64,000 bases of DNA. Origin: Microbulbifer okhotskensis (GTDB lineage Bacteria > Pseudomonadota > Gammaproteobacteria > Pseudomonadales > Cellvibrionaceae). The notes beneath the pieces were generated by a model. The model searched no databases, was not told the origin of the DNA, and saw nothing but the letters and a program-made list of their open reading frames with translations. Where the stretch lies: positions 21,288 through 85,287 of the forward strand of contig NZ_JALBWM010000008.1 in NCBI RefSeq assembly GCF_023895975.1, written 5' to 3'. The translations under genes and the position numbers were made by a program. Below, in pieces: positions 36,374-46,702 of the stretch (position 1 is the stretch's first letter; every line of letters begins with the position of its first letter).

Positions 36374-38650
36374 TTGCTCGGATCTCTGCGCAGCATTGTT
36401 CAGGAAGTTAACGCCGCCAGGGACCTCTCTGCGGTACTGGAAATCATCGTGCGCCGCGTGCGGGAAATCATGCATACCCGCGTCTGTTCTGTGTATCTTC
36501 GCGACAAGCAACTCGGCAATTACGTCCTGATGGCAACTGACGGCCTGAACCCCAAGGCCGTGGGCCAGGTTCACCTGGCGCCTGGTGAGGGGCTTGTCGG
36601 CAATGTGGTCACAAGAGAAGAACCGATTAACCTGGAGAGGGCCGAGGCCCACCCGGCCTTCCAATACTTCCCATCTACCGGGGAAGAACGCTTCAGTGCA
36701 TTTCTTGGCACTCCCATCATTCACCACCGCGCCGTATTAGGCGTACTGGTCGTCCAGCAGGAGCAACAACGCCGCTTCGACGAGGGGGAAGAGGCCTTTC
36801 TGGTCACACTCTCCGCCCAGCTCGCCGGAGCCATTGCCCACGCCGAAGCGACAGGCCTACTCGCCACTATCGGCAAGCAGCGGCGCGAAACACACTTCTC
36901 CGGTATCGCTGCATCCCCCGGCGTCGCTATAGGTCGCACGCATATCGTCACGCCCCAGGCGAATCTATCCGCAGTGCCCTACTCCGAGTGCCGGGATATC
37001 GACGTAGAACTCACCCTGTTTCAGCAGGCCCTGGTCGCAGCCCAAAAGGAAATTCGCGAAGTTGGCGAGCGCCTCAAGTGCGACCTGAGCCCCGAAGAGC
37101 GCGCCCTGTTCGATGCCTATATCAGCATGCTTGACGACAGCTCTCTCGCCGTAGAGGTCTGCAATCGAATCAAGCAGCAATTGAGTGCGCCACGCGCCTG
37201 GGCTGAAGTAATGCTGGAGCATGTCCGGCGCTTTGAAGCCATGTCGGACTCCTACTTTCGCGATAGAGCTGCCGATGTACGGGACCTCGGTGCCCGTGTC
37301 CTCGTGCATCTGCGACAGCAGCAGCAAACTGATAGGGAGTATCCCGACAACACGATTCTTATCGGGGAGGAACTGACAGCTGCCGTACTTGCCGAAGTGC
37401 CGCGGGAAAAACTGATTGGCGCCGTTTCAGTAAAAGGTTCCTCCAACAGTCACGTTGCCATTATTGCCCGGGCGATGGGTCTACCCGCGGTCATGGGCGT
37501 TCAGGACCTGCCCTACGAAACCATCGATGGTGTCGATATGGTGGTGGATGGTTACCGGGGTGATCTGCATATTCACCCCGGTGCCGAGCTGAAGCGCCGC
37601 TATGACGAGATTGTCGCGGAAGAACAACAGCTGGCCCGCAACCTGGATCACTTGGCCAAGCTACCGGCGGTGACGTCCGACGGCCACCGGGTTCGCCTCT
37701 TGGTAAATACAGGCTTGATGGCCGATGTAGTTCGCTCATTGGAACGCGGTGCTGAGGGCGTCGGCCTCTTCCGCACCGAGGTCCCATTCCTATTGCGGGA
37801 TCGCTTCCCATCGGAGGAAGAGCAGCGGGAAATTTACCGCGAACAACTGGAAGCTTTTGCGCCTTTGCCAGTCACCATGCGTACCCTCGATATCGGCGGT
37901 GACAAAGCCCTGGCCTATTTCCCCATTGAGGAGACTAACCCCTTCCTCGGCTGGCGCGGTATCCGCGTCACTCTCGACCATCCTGAAATTTTCCTGGCGC
38001 AAGTACGCGCCATGATGAAAGCCAGCCAGGGGCTGAACAATCTGCGTATCATGCTGCCCATGATCAGTGGCCTAAACGAGCTCGAAGCGTCACGCAAATT
38101 GGTCGAAAGAGCCTACCGGGAATTACTTGAGGAGGGCTACGAAATTGTTATGCCCCCACTGGGGGTTATGGTCGAGGTGCCGTCAGCAGTTTACCAAGTG
38201 CGTGAACTCGCCGAACGTGCAGACTTTATTTCCGTTGGCAGCAATGATCTCACCCAATACCTTTTGGCGGTGGACCGTAATAACAGCCGGGTCGCCAATA
38301 TTTACCACGCACTCCACCCCGCAGTGCTGCGCGCTTTACAGGAAATTGTTACAACCGCTCATTCTGTCGGCATCGAAGTGGGTATTTGTGGCGAACTGGC
38401 CGGTGAACCCGGTGGCGCGATATTACTGGTAGCAATGGGCTACGATATGCTGTCGATGAATGCCACTAACTTGCCACGGATTAAGGCGACGCTGCGAGCG
38501 ATACGCCAAGAGGATGCTCACCTGTTATTGCAGCAGGTTATTCATATGCACTGTGCTGAGGATATCGAAAAAGCAGTCCACAGCTATTTAAAAAAGATCG
38601 GTCTGAAGAAAATTCTCCGCCTGCCGGAACAGGAAAAGAAAACTGGATAA
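36374..38650 (+). CDS. ptsP: Phosphoenolpyruvate-protein phosphotransferase PtsP (EI-Ntr)
   Basis: 758 residues: GAF domain (1 to about 165, RVCSVYLRDK ... VLGVLVVQQEQ), PEP-utiliser N domain (FSGIAASPGVAIG), the phosphohistidine H360 in GSSNSHVAIIARAMGLPAV, and the TIM-barrel PEP-binding domain with FRTEVPFLLRDRFPSE, VGSNDLTQY and the C-terminal GICGELAG cysteine. It starts the nitrogen PTS chain to NPr and EIIA-Ntr. TTG 36374 has GAGGA seven bases upstream and matches the E. coli N-terminus (MLxxLRxIV); the TTG at 36353 is less likely. rppH-ptsP is a conserved pair. Confidence 0.94.
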   Translation: MLGSLRSIVQEVNAARDLSAVLEIIVRRVREIMHTRVCSVYLRDKQLGNYVLMATDGLNPKAVGQVHLAPGEGLVGNVVTREEPINLERAEAHPAFQYFPSTGEERFSAFLGTPIIHHRAVLGVLVVQQEQQRRFDEGEEAFLVTLSAQLAGAIAHAEATGLLATIGKQRRETHFSGIAASPGVAIGRTHIVTPQANLSAVPYSECRDIDVELTLFQQALVAAQKEIREVGERLKCDLSPEERALFDAYISMLDDSSLAVEVCNRIKQQLSAPRAWAEVMLEHVRRFEAMSDSYFRDRAADVRDLGARVLVHLRQQQQTDREYPDNTILIGEELTAAVLAEVPREKLIGAVSVKGSSNSHVAIIARAMGLPAVMGVQDLPYETIDGVDMVVDGYRGDLHIHPGAELKRRYDEIVAEEQQLARNLDHLAKLPAVTSDGHRVRLLVNTGLMADVVRSLERGAEGVGLFRTEVPFLLRDRFPSEEEQREIYREQLEAFAPLPVTMRTLDIGGDKALAYFPIEETNPFLGWRGIRVTLDHPEIFLAQVRAMMKASQGLNNLRIMLPMISGLNELEASRKLVERAYRELLEEGYEIVMPPLGVMVEVPSAVYQVRELAERADFISVGSNDLTQYLLAVDRNNSRVANIYHALHPAVLRALQEIVTTAHSVGIEVGICGELAGEPGGAILLVAMGYDMLSMNATNLPRIKATLRAIRQEDAHLLLQQVIHMHCAEDIEKAVHSYLKKIGLKKILRLPEQEKKTG

Positions 38651-38686
38651 AAAAAGCCGCAGCAAAAGGCAGCGGCTTTTCTTTTC
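38651..38686 (+). terminator. Intrinsic terminator after ptsP
   Basis: AAAAGCCGC (38652-38660) and GCGGCTTTT (38672-38680) form the stem with an eleven-base loop, followed by CTTTTC. The preceding A run would also serve the convergent gcvH transcript. Confidence 0.85.
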
Positions 38687-38701
38687 TAGCGAGTACTGAA
38701 A

Positions 38702-39088
38702 TTAATCTTCAGACTCGGAGCGGTATGTATCCGCATCCAGCATGTTTTTCAACTCTTTTACATCGGAAGGCTTGATACGGAAGAACCAACCGTCATCGTA
38801 AGGGGAGGAATTAACGGTTTCTGGAGCATCTTCCAAAGCTTCGTTCACAGCGACCACTTCACCGGAAACCGGGGAATAGATATCGCTGGCGGCTTTAACG
38901 GATTCAACCACACCGGCCTCATCTCCAGCGGCCAGAGTGTTGCCCACTTCTGGCGTTTCAACGTAAACCACGTCACCCAGAGCATCCTGAGCATGGTCGC
39001 TGATGCCAATAGTCACAGTACCGTCCTCTTCCAGGCGTGCCCACTCGTGGCTGGAGAGGTATTTCAATTCATTGCGGATTTCGCTCAT
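38702..39088 (-). CDS. gcvH: Glycine cleavage system H protein
   Basis: 128 residues; the lipoyl carrier of the glycine cleavage complex. The lipoylation lysine is K65 in [19 protein letters not shown], with the N-terminal [20 protein letters not shown] and C-terminal DGWFFRIKP. It lies 65 bases downstream of gcvT. gcvP is not in the window. Confidence 0.96.
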   Translation of the reverse strand: MSEIRNELKYLSSHEWARLEEDGTVTIGISDHAQDALGDVVYVETPEVGNTLAAGDEAGVVESVKAASDIYSPVSGEVVAVNEALEDAPETVNSSPYDDGWFFRIKPSDVKELKNMLDADTYRSESED

Positions 39089-39153
39089 GCTGTTATCCCT
39101 TGATTAAGCATCTAAATTTTTATCTTACTGACGCGTACACCTGTGGGCGACGC

Positions 39154-40242
39154 TTATATAATCGATTTGCCGTTGCGCACAAAACAGGGCTTAACCACCT
39201 TGACCGGCTGCAGCTTCTTACGGATTTCCACTTGAGCCGTATAACCGACCGTCACAGGTACCCTTGCCAGAGCAATGGAGTAACCCAGAGTTGGTGAAAA
39301 GGTGCCGCTGGTAATGATACCGCGGTCGTCACTATCGTCTACTACCACCTGCTGGCCTGCGCGCAATACGCTGCGCTCTTCCAGCACCAAACCCACCAGC
39401 TTGCGCTTCACGCCGTCGGCTTTTTCCTGCTCAAGAACAGCGCGGCCGATAAAGTCACGGCTCTCCGGTGCCCAGGCGATAGTCCAAGCCATATTGGCCA
39501 CCAGAGGAGAGGTCTCATCATCCATCTCGTGCCCATAGAGGTTCATGCCAGCTTCCAGGCGCAGGGTGTCGCGGGCGCCCAAGCCACAGGGGGCCACACC
39601 AGCTTCGCCCAGGGCGCGCCAAAAACCGCTGGCATCCTCTCCTGGCAGCATAATTTCCAGGCCATCCTCACCGGTATAACCAGTGCGCGCCACAAACCAG
39701 CCGCCGCGGGCCACACTCTGGAAAACCTTCAGTGCATCAATCGCTGCCGTCCACTCAATCCCTAAAACCTGCTTAGTTTTGTCGATGGCATTGGGGCCCT
39801 GAATAGCGATCATTGCCACATCCGGGCACTCGGTCAGGGTAACCGCAAAGGCTTCTGCCTGTTTGCGCATCCAGGCCAGGTCTTTCTCCCTGGTCGCACA
39901 GTTAACAACCACCCGGTAACCCGGGTCGCGCAAGTATACGATGAGGTCGTCGATAACACCGCCATTCTCATTGAGCATGCCCGTATAAAGGGCTTTACCC
40001 GGACTTCCATCGAGTTTGGCAACATCATTGGCGAACAGATAACGCAGGTAGTCGCGGGCTTCAGCCCCATCTACATCGACTACGGTCATGTGGGAGACAT
40101 CGAACATCCCCGCATCGGTGCGCACTTTATTGTGCTCGTCCAGCTGCGAACCGTAGTGCAGCGGCATGTCCCATCCACCGAAATCCACCATTTTGCCGCC
40201 CATAGCGACATGCGTGTCATACAGAGGAGTTCTATTTCCCAT
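39154..40242 (-). CDS. gcvT: Aminomethyltransferase (glycine cleavage T protein)
   Basis: 362 residues; transfers the aminomethyl carbon from lipoyl-H to tetrahydrofolate, making methylene-THF. Family signatures: [20 protein letters not shown] at the N-terminus, [44 protein letters not shown] with folate-binding residues, and [19 protein letters not shown]. The 5-10 methylene-THF it makes connects to thyA and folA nearby. Confidence 0.96.
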   Translation of the reverse strand: MGNRTPLYDTHVAMGGKMVDFGGWDMPLHYGSQLDEHNKVRTDAGMFDVSHMTVVDVDGAEARDYLRYLFANDVAKLDGSPGKALYTGMLNENGGVIDDLIVYLRDPGYRVVVNCATREKDLAWMRKQAEAFAVTLTECPDVAMIAIQGPNAIDKTKQVLGIEWTAAIDALKVFQSVARGGWFVARTGYTGEDGLEIMLPGEDASGFWRALGEAGVAPCGLGARDTLRLEAGMNLYGHEMDDETSPLVANMAWTIAWAPESRDFIGRAVLEQEKADGVKRKLVGLVLEERSVLRAGQQVVVDDSDDRGIITSGTFSPTLGYSIALARVPVTVGYTAQVEIRKKLQPVKVVKPCFVRNGKSII

Positions 40243-40512
40243 CTTTAAAATCTCAGTCCGTCAGGTTCCGAAGCGGCGTATTCTAGCGGCTTGGGTACCG
40301 GCCTTTCCAGCGGGGCAGGCACGGCAATACATATGCCCTGCAAGCCTAGCAGGCATCGGTAGTAAAACCTGTCCAGGTTTACAGACACCGTCAAAGATTC
40401 CGCCGGCGCCCTATCCAGCGCTCATTGGGGTTTTATAAATATCCGCAGCATGGCTCTCCCTACAATAGGGAAAGACTAATATGCTTGTTTTTTAAGCGGC
40501 CGACACTCCGAA
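40243..40512. other. Structured intergenic region upstream of gcvT
   Basis: 270 bases between the CNNM gene and gcvT on the minus strand. It holds several inverted repeats: GTAAAACCTG / CAGGTTTAC around 40362-40382, ATGCCCTGC / GCAGGCAT around 40333-40355, and CTCTCCCTA / TAGGGAAAG around 40452-40472. The usual glycine riboswitch sequence blocks are not recognisable. On the minus strand TAGAAT near 40273 could be a -10 element. Confidence 0.45.
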
Positions 40513-41628
40513 TCACTCACTACTACGATCGCGTCCATGACTCGCCTCTTCAGTGTCTTTCTCCCCCTGGGCCGCCTCATCCACCTTGAGACCATATTTC
40601 TTGGAACGCCAACGCCACAAACGCTTAGCCAGTTCCTGTCGGTCGGGAGTTTTGTCGGCTTCATCGACAATTTCTTCACCGAGCAACGTCTCAAGCAGGT
40701 CCTCCAGTGTCACCAATCCTTCCAAACCGCCGTACTCATCCATCACCGCACTGATTTGCACACGGCGTGACAGCATCTTTTGAAAGGCCTGGTAGATAGT
40801 TGCAGTTTCCGGGAGTATCAACATGTCGCGGCGGAAATCCGCCAATTTCCGCTGGTGCTCGCCCTTGGCGTACGCCAGTAACAATTCCTGCCGCAGAACA
40901 AACCCAACCACACAATCCGGGTCGCGGTTTTCATAGACCGGAATACGGGAAAAACGCCCTTTCTCTGCATCTTCATACGCCTCTCCCACGGTCACATCTT
41001 GGGACAGCGAAAAAACCACCGTGCGCGGGGTCATTACCTCCCGCACAGAGTGGTCCCGCAAGGTAAAGAACAAGTTGCGCAGAATACTGGACTCCCGCTG
41101 CTCCAGTTGTCCTTCCGCTTCCCCAATCTCCGCCATGATGGCAAATTCATCGCGACTGAAGCCGGTCAGGGTTGGGCCGTGGGACAGGCCCCGGGTCAAC
41201 CATTCCGACATTTTTACAAACGGGTGTAACAGCCAAACCAAACCGCGCAACACATAGGCCGTATGAGGAGCCAACTGGCGCCAGTAAACGGCCCCGAGGG
41301 TTTTCGGAATAATCTCAGAGAAGACCAAAATCAACAGGGTCAAAATAGCCGATGCGATCCCCAGGTACTGATTGCCAAATACTGCCGCAGCCTGTGCACC
41401 GGCACCGGCTGCGCCCGCCGTATGTGCAATGGTATTGAGGGTAAGAATAGCGGCCAGAGGCGCATTGATATCCGATTTGAGTTTACGTAGTAAAGGCCCG
41501 GCCTTATGCCCCTCCCGCTCCAACAATCGCACGTAGGGCGTTGTTACACTGAGAATGACCGACTCGGCTATTGAGCACAGAAAGGAAAAGCCGAGAGCAA
41601 TACAAATATAGGTAATCAGTAAAATCAT
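40513..41628 (-). CDS. CNNM/CorC-type transporter with DUF21 and CBS pair
   Basis: 371 residues. Four-helix DUF21 membrane domain (residues 1 to about 180, with LCSIAESVILSVTTPYV and FSEIIPKTLGAVYW) followed by a CBS pair (VREVMTPRTVVFSL ... SAVMDEYGGLEGLVTLEDLLE). Members are putative magnesium or cobalt efflux and transport proteins (CorB, MpfA, CNNM). The C-terminus is truncated relative to forms with a CorC_HlyC domain, ending in a charged tail. It follows the rhomboid gene by five bases. Confidence 0.9.
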   Translation of the reverse strand: MILLITYICIALGFSFLCSIAESVILSVTTPYVRLLEREGHKAGPLLRKLKSDINAPLAAILTLNTIAHTAGAAGAGAQAAAVFGNQYLGIASAILTLLILVFSEIIPKTLGAVYWRQLAPHTAYVLRGLVWLLHPFVKMSEWLTRGLSHGPTLTGFSRDEFAIMAEIGEAEGQLEQRESSILRNLFFTLRDHSVREVMTPRTVVFSLSQDVTVGEAYEDAEKGRFSRIPVYENRDPDCVVGFVLRQELLLAYAKGEHQRKLADFRRDMLILPETATIYQAFQKMLSRRVQISAVMDEYGGLEGLVTLEDLLETLLGEEIVDEADKTPDRQELAKRLWRWRSKKYGLKVDEAAQGEKDTEEASHGRDRSSE

Positions 41629-41633
41629 ATAAC

Positions 41634-42599
41634 TCAGATTGAAGCGGGATAGGAATTAAATTTTCGCGCACCACCCATGACACAGTAAACCAATGCAATC
41701 ATAAGCCCTGTAATAAAGCCACCGAGATGAGCCGCATTGGCCACGCGAACACCAGTGAAATAGGTGAGTACCCCAAGGGCACATAATATTAACCACACCA
41801 GAGCCACAGTAATGATACCCGAGGGAATATCCCTCCAAGCCGGCTGCCAGCGCTGCACCACCAGTACGAATCCTACCAGGGCATATACAACACCTGACAT
41901 CCCACCAAATACGGCTCCGGGCTCCCAAGTGTATTGAAACAAATTTGAAGCAATCCCACCAAGCAGAACCAAAACAACAAAAATAATGGGACCACCCCGA
42001 GCCTCCAGTGGACGCCCCAGAATCCAGATGCCCAGCGCATTAAACAAGGCGTGCAGAAACGAGAAATGTACTATCGCTGGCGTCCATAAACGCCAGAGTT
42101 CACCACTTTGCAAATGCCAGGCCAGTGAAGACTGAGCAGATAGTAGGCTAGTATCTGCATCTGGGTAGATCAAAAGCCCAGAAGAAAGGCTATTCGTCTG
42201 TAAAAACCATCCAAAAAAACACAGAGCGATAAGGAGTAAGCTCACCGGCGTTTTATCCAGCGGAAAGGCGGGTAATATTCCGGGCCGCTCCTGCCCCGTT
42301 TCCACTTCCCTCTCTCGTTGCCACTCTACCTCGTTGTGGGTTGCGGAAAGGCCTGGGGACTGGGGTGCAGCCGGCTCAGCTTTTTGCAACTGAACACGAT
42401 CCAAATCAATCTGTCCCGACTCCCAACTGTTTAGTAGAGGTTGCAATACTTCCACTATTTGAGCATCGGACGTTAACAGTAATTGGCGATTTTTTTCCTC
42501 AGCAATTCTCAACGGCAATTGATACCGTTGTATAAAGCGGAAAAGTGCACTGAGATCCCTTGAGATAGGAAATGAGTAAACTGTAATCCAATCACTCAA
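41634..42599 (-). CDS. Rhomboid family intramembrane serine protease
   Basis: 321 residues. The N-terminal cytoplasmic domain (about 1-70, WITVYSFPISRDLSALFRF) resembles the GlpG N-domain. Six membrane helices follow, with the active-site serine in FGGMSGVVYALVG and the catalytic histidine in NAAHLGGFITG; HFSFLHALFNALGIWILG carries the conserved HxxxN oxyanion residues. The start is TTG 42599 with AAAGG upstream; no ATG lies near. Cotranscribed with the CNNM gene. Confidence 0.9.
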   Translation of the reverse strand: MSDWITVYSFPISRDLSALFRFIQRYQLPLRIAEEKNRQLLLTSDAQIVEVLQPLLNSWESGQIDLDRVQLQKAEPAAPQSPGLSATHNEVEWQREREVETGQERPGILPAFPLDKTPVSLLLIALCFFGWFLQTNSLSSGLLIYPDADTSLLSAQSSLAWHLQSGELWRLWTPAIVHFSFLHALFNALGIWILGRPLEARGGPIIFVVLVLLGGIASNLFQYTWEPGAVFGGMSGVVYALVGFVLVVQRWQPAWRDIPSGIITVALVWLILCALGVLTYFTGVRVANAAHLGGFITGLMIALVYCVMGGARKFNSYPASI

Positions 42600-42752
42600 T
42601 TGACATTAACCTTTTTAGCCAATGGAAAAACTCAAAACCCTCACAGAAAATTGATCGGGGAGAAATAATTGTGGTTGAAAAAGCCCGCTGAATACTGAGA
42701 CTCCTTTATCCAAACATTTCTCCCGTCAGCTCTTGTGGAGAGGTGAAAATTT

Positions 42753-43991
42753 CTAAACCGCCATAGCCCGCATAATAATCCGTTTCTTTAACATGGGGCT
42801 CGCATCCACCATGCTGAGGCCGGTGTTGCGCAACCAGCGCCAGTGTACATCACCGGCACCGAACAGGGATTTAAACGCGCTCATGGCTTTCAGGGTAGCG
42901 GCATTATCGCCGCGCCGGCGACGTTCGTAGCGCGCCAGAACTGAAGCGTGTGAAGGCTCCAGCCCTCTCGACATGGCGCGATCAATTTCATCAGCCAAAA
43001 CCCGGACATCTTGAAAACCCAGGTTAACGCCCTGGCCCGCCAGGGGATGGATGCTGTGGGCAGCGTCCCCCACCAAAACGGCACCGGGGCCACGATAGCG
43101 TTCCGCATGACGTGCGCGCAAAGGAAATGAAAAACGCTCACTGACCGCTTCCACATTGCCCAAGCGGCTCTCAAAAGCCTTTTCCAAGTTCAGAGCAAAC
43201 GCCTGGTCATCCAGCATTAACAGCTCTCGCGCCAATCCTTCATCGGCAGACCATACCACCGCGCAGTGGTTTTCATCACCGAGCCCGGCCAGCGGCAAAA
43301 ACGCCAACGGCCCGGTCTGTAAGAAACGCTGCCAAGCCGTGTGTCGGTGGGATTTTTCACTGCGTGCGACACACACCAGTGCGGTCTGGTGGTAATCGGT
43401 GTCCTGGGAACGGATACGCAGTAAATCCCGGACTTTTGAGCGAGCGCCATCGGCACCAATCAGCAAGCGGGTGCGCACTATCTCGGGCTGCTGCCGCAGC
43501 CCGTCTGCATCACTCAAACGCTCTTCACCGCGCGGCTGGAGGTGCCAGAGCCCGCAGTCGCGCCACCAACTTTCCAGGCGAAAGCCATTGACCACCTCTA
43601 CATTTGGCAGCGTCTCAAGACGTGCTCTTAGTGCGGCGACAATTACATTGTTTTCGACAATATGACCGAGGTTGGGCAACTGGACATCGCGACTGTTAAA
43701 ACGCACCGATCCCGTTCCATCGGCATCCCAAACGCGCATTTCCACGTAGGGGCAGGCGCGACGGCCGGTAATGGCATCCCAGGCCCCCACTTCTTCAAGG
43801 AGTTCACGGGAGGCTTGAGTCAGGGCAACCACCCTTGGCTCGTACTCTTCCGACAGCGGGGGAACGGCCTCGCTGGAGGCCTCCAACAGGGCTAGGCGCA
43901 TGTCCGGATGACGGACCGCCAGCAATGCCGCCTGGGCCATGCCCACCATGCCTGCACCCACAATGGCAAAATCCAAACGATGTCTGTTCAT
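42753..43991 (-). CDS. ubiI: UbiI/VisC-type FAD-dependent ubiquinone hydroxylase
   Basis: 412 residues of UbiH/UbiF/UbiI flavin monooxygenases. GxGxxG appears as FAIVGAGMVGMAQAA, the DG motif as LLIGADGARSKVRDLL, and the FAD site as VLVGDAAHSIHPLAGQGVN. In E. coli the order pepP-ubiH-ubiI is the same, so position supports UbiI (C5 hydroxylation) over UbiF; sequence alone cannot fully separate these. It follows ubiH by 52 bases. Confidence 0.88.
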   Translation of the reverse strand: MNRHRLDFAIVGAGMVGMAQAALLAVRHPDMRLALLEASSEAVPPLSEEYEPRVVALTQASRELLEEVGAWDAITGRRACPYVEMRVWDADGTGSVRFNSRDVQLPNLGHIVENNVIVAALRARLETLPNVEVVNGFRLESWWRDCGLWHLQPRGEERLSDADGLRQQPEIVRTRLLIGADGARSKVRDLLRIRSQDTDYHQTALVCVARSEKSHRHTAWQRFLQTGPLAFLPLAGLGDENHCAVVWSADEGLARELLMLDDQAFALNLEKAFESRLGNVEAVSERFSFPLRARHAERYRGPGAVLVGDAAHSIHPLAGQGVNLGFQDVRVLADEIDRAMSRGLEPSHASVLARYERRRRGDNAATLKAMSAFKSLFGAGDVHWRWLRNTGLSMVDASPMLKKRIIMRAMAV

Positions 43992-44043
43992 AAAAGCCTA
44001 TTCCGCTGAAGTGCCACCGGACATCGCCGGTTCACGGGCACCG

Positions 44044-45285
44044 TTAAAGCCCAAATCCTGCCGCCTGGCTGACAAACTCTCTGCGCACCGGCGGCATCAT
44101 TGTAAGACCGAGCATTCCCAGTTGACGCATTCCCTGTTGCAAATAGCCTGAAGAGGCAAATAGTGTTGGTATGCGATCACTAAACCCGACCGTCAGGCGC
44201 TGGTCCCACTGGCGGGCCTCTCCATATTTCTGTAAAAGATCGAGGCGCTCAGGCAATGTCTCTGGCGATGACACCGCTGACAAAACCTGTGCAAGCCCAT
44301 AGCAATCCCGCAACGTCAGGTTGAAGCCCTGACCCGCCACCGGATGTAAAAAATGCGCACAGTTGCCCATCAACACCACATTGCGGCGCCACTGCTCCTT
44401 CGCTAGAGATAAGCTCAACGGGTAGTCCTGCATAGCGCCAGTACGAATAAAGCGCCCCGCGCGCCAGCCAAAAACCTGCTGTAGCTTTTCCATGCGCTCG
44501 CTTTCCGATAGCTTTTTCACCCGCTCGGCTTCTTTATCTTCACAAGCCCATACCAGTGCTGCGCGGTGCTGGCCCTGCCGTTCGGGTAGCGGCAGCAATG
44601 CCATGGGCCCCAGGCGGGTAAATCGCTCGAAGGCCACTCCATCGGGGGAGTGTTGAAGACCAACAGTAGTGACCAGAGCCCGCTGTTGGTATTTTACTGC
44701 GCTGATTTCGATCCCCAGCTGACGACACAGAGGGGAATTTACCCCGTCTGCGACCACCAGCAAACCGCAGATCAAGCTCCGCTCGGGAGCGCTCTCTGCG
44801 GTCCTCCAGCACAGGTTTGCTCCCGCAGGAGTCATAGTAATGTCAGTTACCTGAGCTGGGGCCAGTATTTGAGTAGCAGTGTTGGCCAGGGCGTTGTGAA
44901 GAATAGGACCGAGGGCAGCGTTCTCGATAACCGCGCCCAAGATGCCCTCAAAACTGCTTTCCTCTCGCTCTCTTGTTGATAGGGAGGCCCCGATTGCATG
45001 TCCACGGTCACTCACATGAATACGTTGTATGGGCGCACTGTAATCCCGCAGGACTGGCCACAAACCGAGTTCCTTAAATAACTGCAAACTACCCGCTGCA
45101 ATCGCTGTCGCCCGGGTATCAAAACTCGGTAACCGTATACTCGCAGCCGCATCCGGCAGCGCTCTCTGCTCCAATAGTGCCACACTGAGCTGTGGGCAAA
45201 AATGCGCCAGCATCAACGCCAGGCTAGCGCCGGCCATGCCTCCACCGACAATCGCCACATCCACTTTATGTATCGGTTCGCCCAT
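44044..45285 (-). CDS. ubiH: UbiH-type FAD-dependent ubiquinone hydroxylase
   Basis: 413 residues, same flavin monooxygenase family: VDVAIVGGGMAGASLALML at the N-terminus, a DG motif LLVVADGVNSPLCRQLG, and NVVLMGNCAHFLHPVAGQGF, where Asn-Cys replaces the usual Asp-Ala of GDAAH, as in E. coli UbiH. Hydroxylates the ubiquinone ring. ATG 45285 with GGGGA upstream is preferred to the longer frame. Downstream of pepP. Confidence 0.9.
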   Translation of the reverse strand: MGEPIHKVDVAIVGGGMAGASLALMLAHFCPQLSVALLEQRALPDAAASIRLPSFDTRATAIAAGSLQLFKELGLWPVLRDYSAPIQRIHVSDRGHAIGASLSTREREESSFEGILGAVIENAALGPILHNALANTATQILAPAQVTDITMTPAGANLCWRTAESAPERSLICGLLVVADGVNSPLCRQLGIEISAVKYQQRALVTTVGLQHSPDGVAFERFTRLGPMALLPLPERQGQHRAALVWACEDKEAERVKKLSESERMEKLQQVFGWRAGRFIRTGAMQDYPLSLSLAKEQWRRNVVLMGNCAHFLHPVAGQGFNLTLRDCYGLAQVLSAVSSPETLPERLDLLQKYGEARQWDQRLTVGFSDRIPTLFASSGYLQQGMRQLGMLGLTMMPPVRREFVSQAAGFGL

Positions 45286-45349
45286 CCCATATCCCCCAAA
45301 GGTTATCCGGCAAGCTATCATTGGCTACCAAATAATCCAGCAATAATCT

Positions 45350-46702
45350 CTAACGGGTCAGCAAGTCCCGCCCATGCAACATTGTGTACTCAATATCTTC
45401 AATCGTTTTCGGGGCTGCAGCAGATAGAATCTGTGCCCCTCTGTTGGTCAGAGCAATATCGTCTTCAATGCGAATACCGATCCCGCGAAACTCAGCGGGA
45501 ATATTTTCATCGTTTATTGGCACATAGATACCGGGTTCAATAGTCATCACCATACCCGCTTCCAATTGACGCCAGGCGCCGTGGACACGGTAATCACCTA
45601 CATCGTGGACATCCATACCCAACCAGTGACCAACGCGGTGCATATAAAAACGCTGATAGGCACCGGACTCTATCAGCCCCTGTATCTCTCCCCGCAGCAG
45701 ACCTAAATCGACTAAGCCCCGAGTGATTTCCTCCACACTGGCAGCGTGAGGTTGATCCCAATGATTGCCCTCCACAACTTGATCAATCGCCGCTTGCTGC
45801 GCAGCCAGTACGATTTCGTAAAGTGCACGCTGGGCTCCATTAAAGCGCCCATTCACCGGGTAGCTGCGGGTAATATCAGCCACGTAGCCGCGGTACTCGC
45901 AACCCGCGTCCACCAGCACCATATCCCCGTCGGCCAGCGCGGCATTGTTGCTGCAGTAGTGCATAATCAGCGCATTGCTCCCGCCACCGACAATTGTCGG
46001 ATAAGCGGTTTCTCGGGCTCCAGAATTCACAAACGTATGCAGGAGAGCGGCCTCCAATTGAAATTCGCAGAGGCCCGGCTGACAGCGGGTCATTGCCCGG
46101 AGGTGCGCCTCGGCACTAATTTCTGCGGCCTTTCCCATCAGGCGTATCTCTTGAGAGGACTTGATCAGGCGCAACTCTCGCAGTTGATAATCCAGGTCGA
46201 CCATCTCCGGTGCGCCTTTGCCATCGGGCGCCGCTGCGATCCGTTGCTGGTAGCTGCGGATGCGTCGATCTAAGTGGGGGTAGCGCCCCATGGGAAAATA
46301 AACTCGATCGCGCCCCTCCATCAACCCCGGCAAAATGTCATCTAGGTCGCCGATGGGAAAGCCATCGCTCAAACTGCATTGTCGCGCGGCTCGCTCAGGT
46401 CCCAGTCGCGGGCCATCCCACCTTTCTTTCTCCGCATCGCACTCACGACAGAACAATAAGGTTTCCCCCTGCGCGCGACCGGGAACCAACACCAACAGTG
46501 ATTCAGGCTCTTGGAACCCAGTGAGGTAAAGAAAATCACTATCCTGACGAAACGGGAAAAAAGTGTCGCGGGAACGCAACTGCTCACTTGAAGACGATAC
46601 AATTACCAAACTACCTTCTGGCAATTCTGCCATCAGGCGGCTGCGTCGGCTCGCGTATTCAGCTCGGCTGATACCTGTTACTTTTTTTGAAGTCTCAGAC
46701 AT
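45350..46702 (-). CDS. pepP: Xaa-Pro aminopeptidase
   Basis: 450 residues of the M24B family, cleaving N-terminal residues next to proline. Manganese ligands are in VLVDAGCEYRGYVADITRSY (two Asp), HRVGHWLGMDVHDVGDY (His), VMTIEPGIYVP (Glu) and IRIEDDIAL (Glu). The N-terminal domain (FFPFRQDSDFLYLTGF) is typical of PepP. The ATG overlaps the ygfB stop by one base (TGATG), so the genes are translationally coupled. Confidence 0.96.
   Translation of the reverse strand: MSETSKKVTGISRAEYASRRSRLMAELPEGSLVIVSSSSEQLRSRDTFFPFRQDSDFLYLTGFQEPESLLVLVPGRAQGETLLFCRECDAEKERWDGPRLGPERAARQCSLSDGFPIGDLDDILPGLMEGRDRVYFPMGRYPHLDRRIRSYQQRIAAAPDGKGAPEMVDLDYQLRELRLIKSSQEIRLMGKAAEISAEAHLRAMTRCQPGLCEFQLEAALLHTFVNSGARETAYPTIVGGGSNALIMHYCSNNAALADGDMVLVDAGCEYRGYVADITRSYPVNGRFNGAQRALYEIVLAAQQAAIDQVVEGNHWDQPHAASVEEITRGLVDLGLLRGEIQGLIESGAYQRFYMHRVGHWLGMDVHDVGDYRVHGAWRQLEAGMVMTIEPGIYVPINDENIPAEFRGIGIRIEDDIALTNRGAQILSAAAPKTIEDIEYTMLHGRDLLTR

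Noticed and set aside
40369..40384. LexA-like box CTGT-N8-ACAG
   Set aside because: The spacer is not AT-rich and no SOS gene follows; the match lies in a hairpin arm and is likely chance.
40243..40512. Possible glycine riboswitch before gcvT
   Set aside because: The minus strand has GGGAGAG and hairpins, but the core blocks resembling GCCGAAGG and CTCAGGCAAA could not be found; a covariance search would decide.
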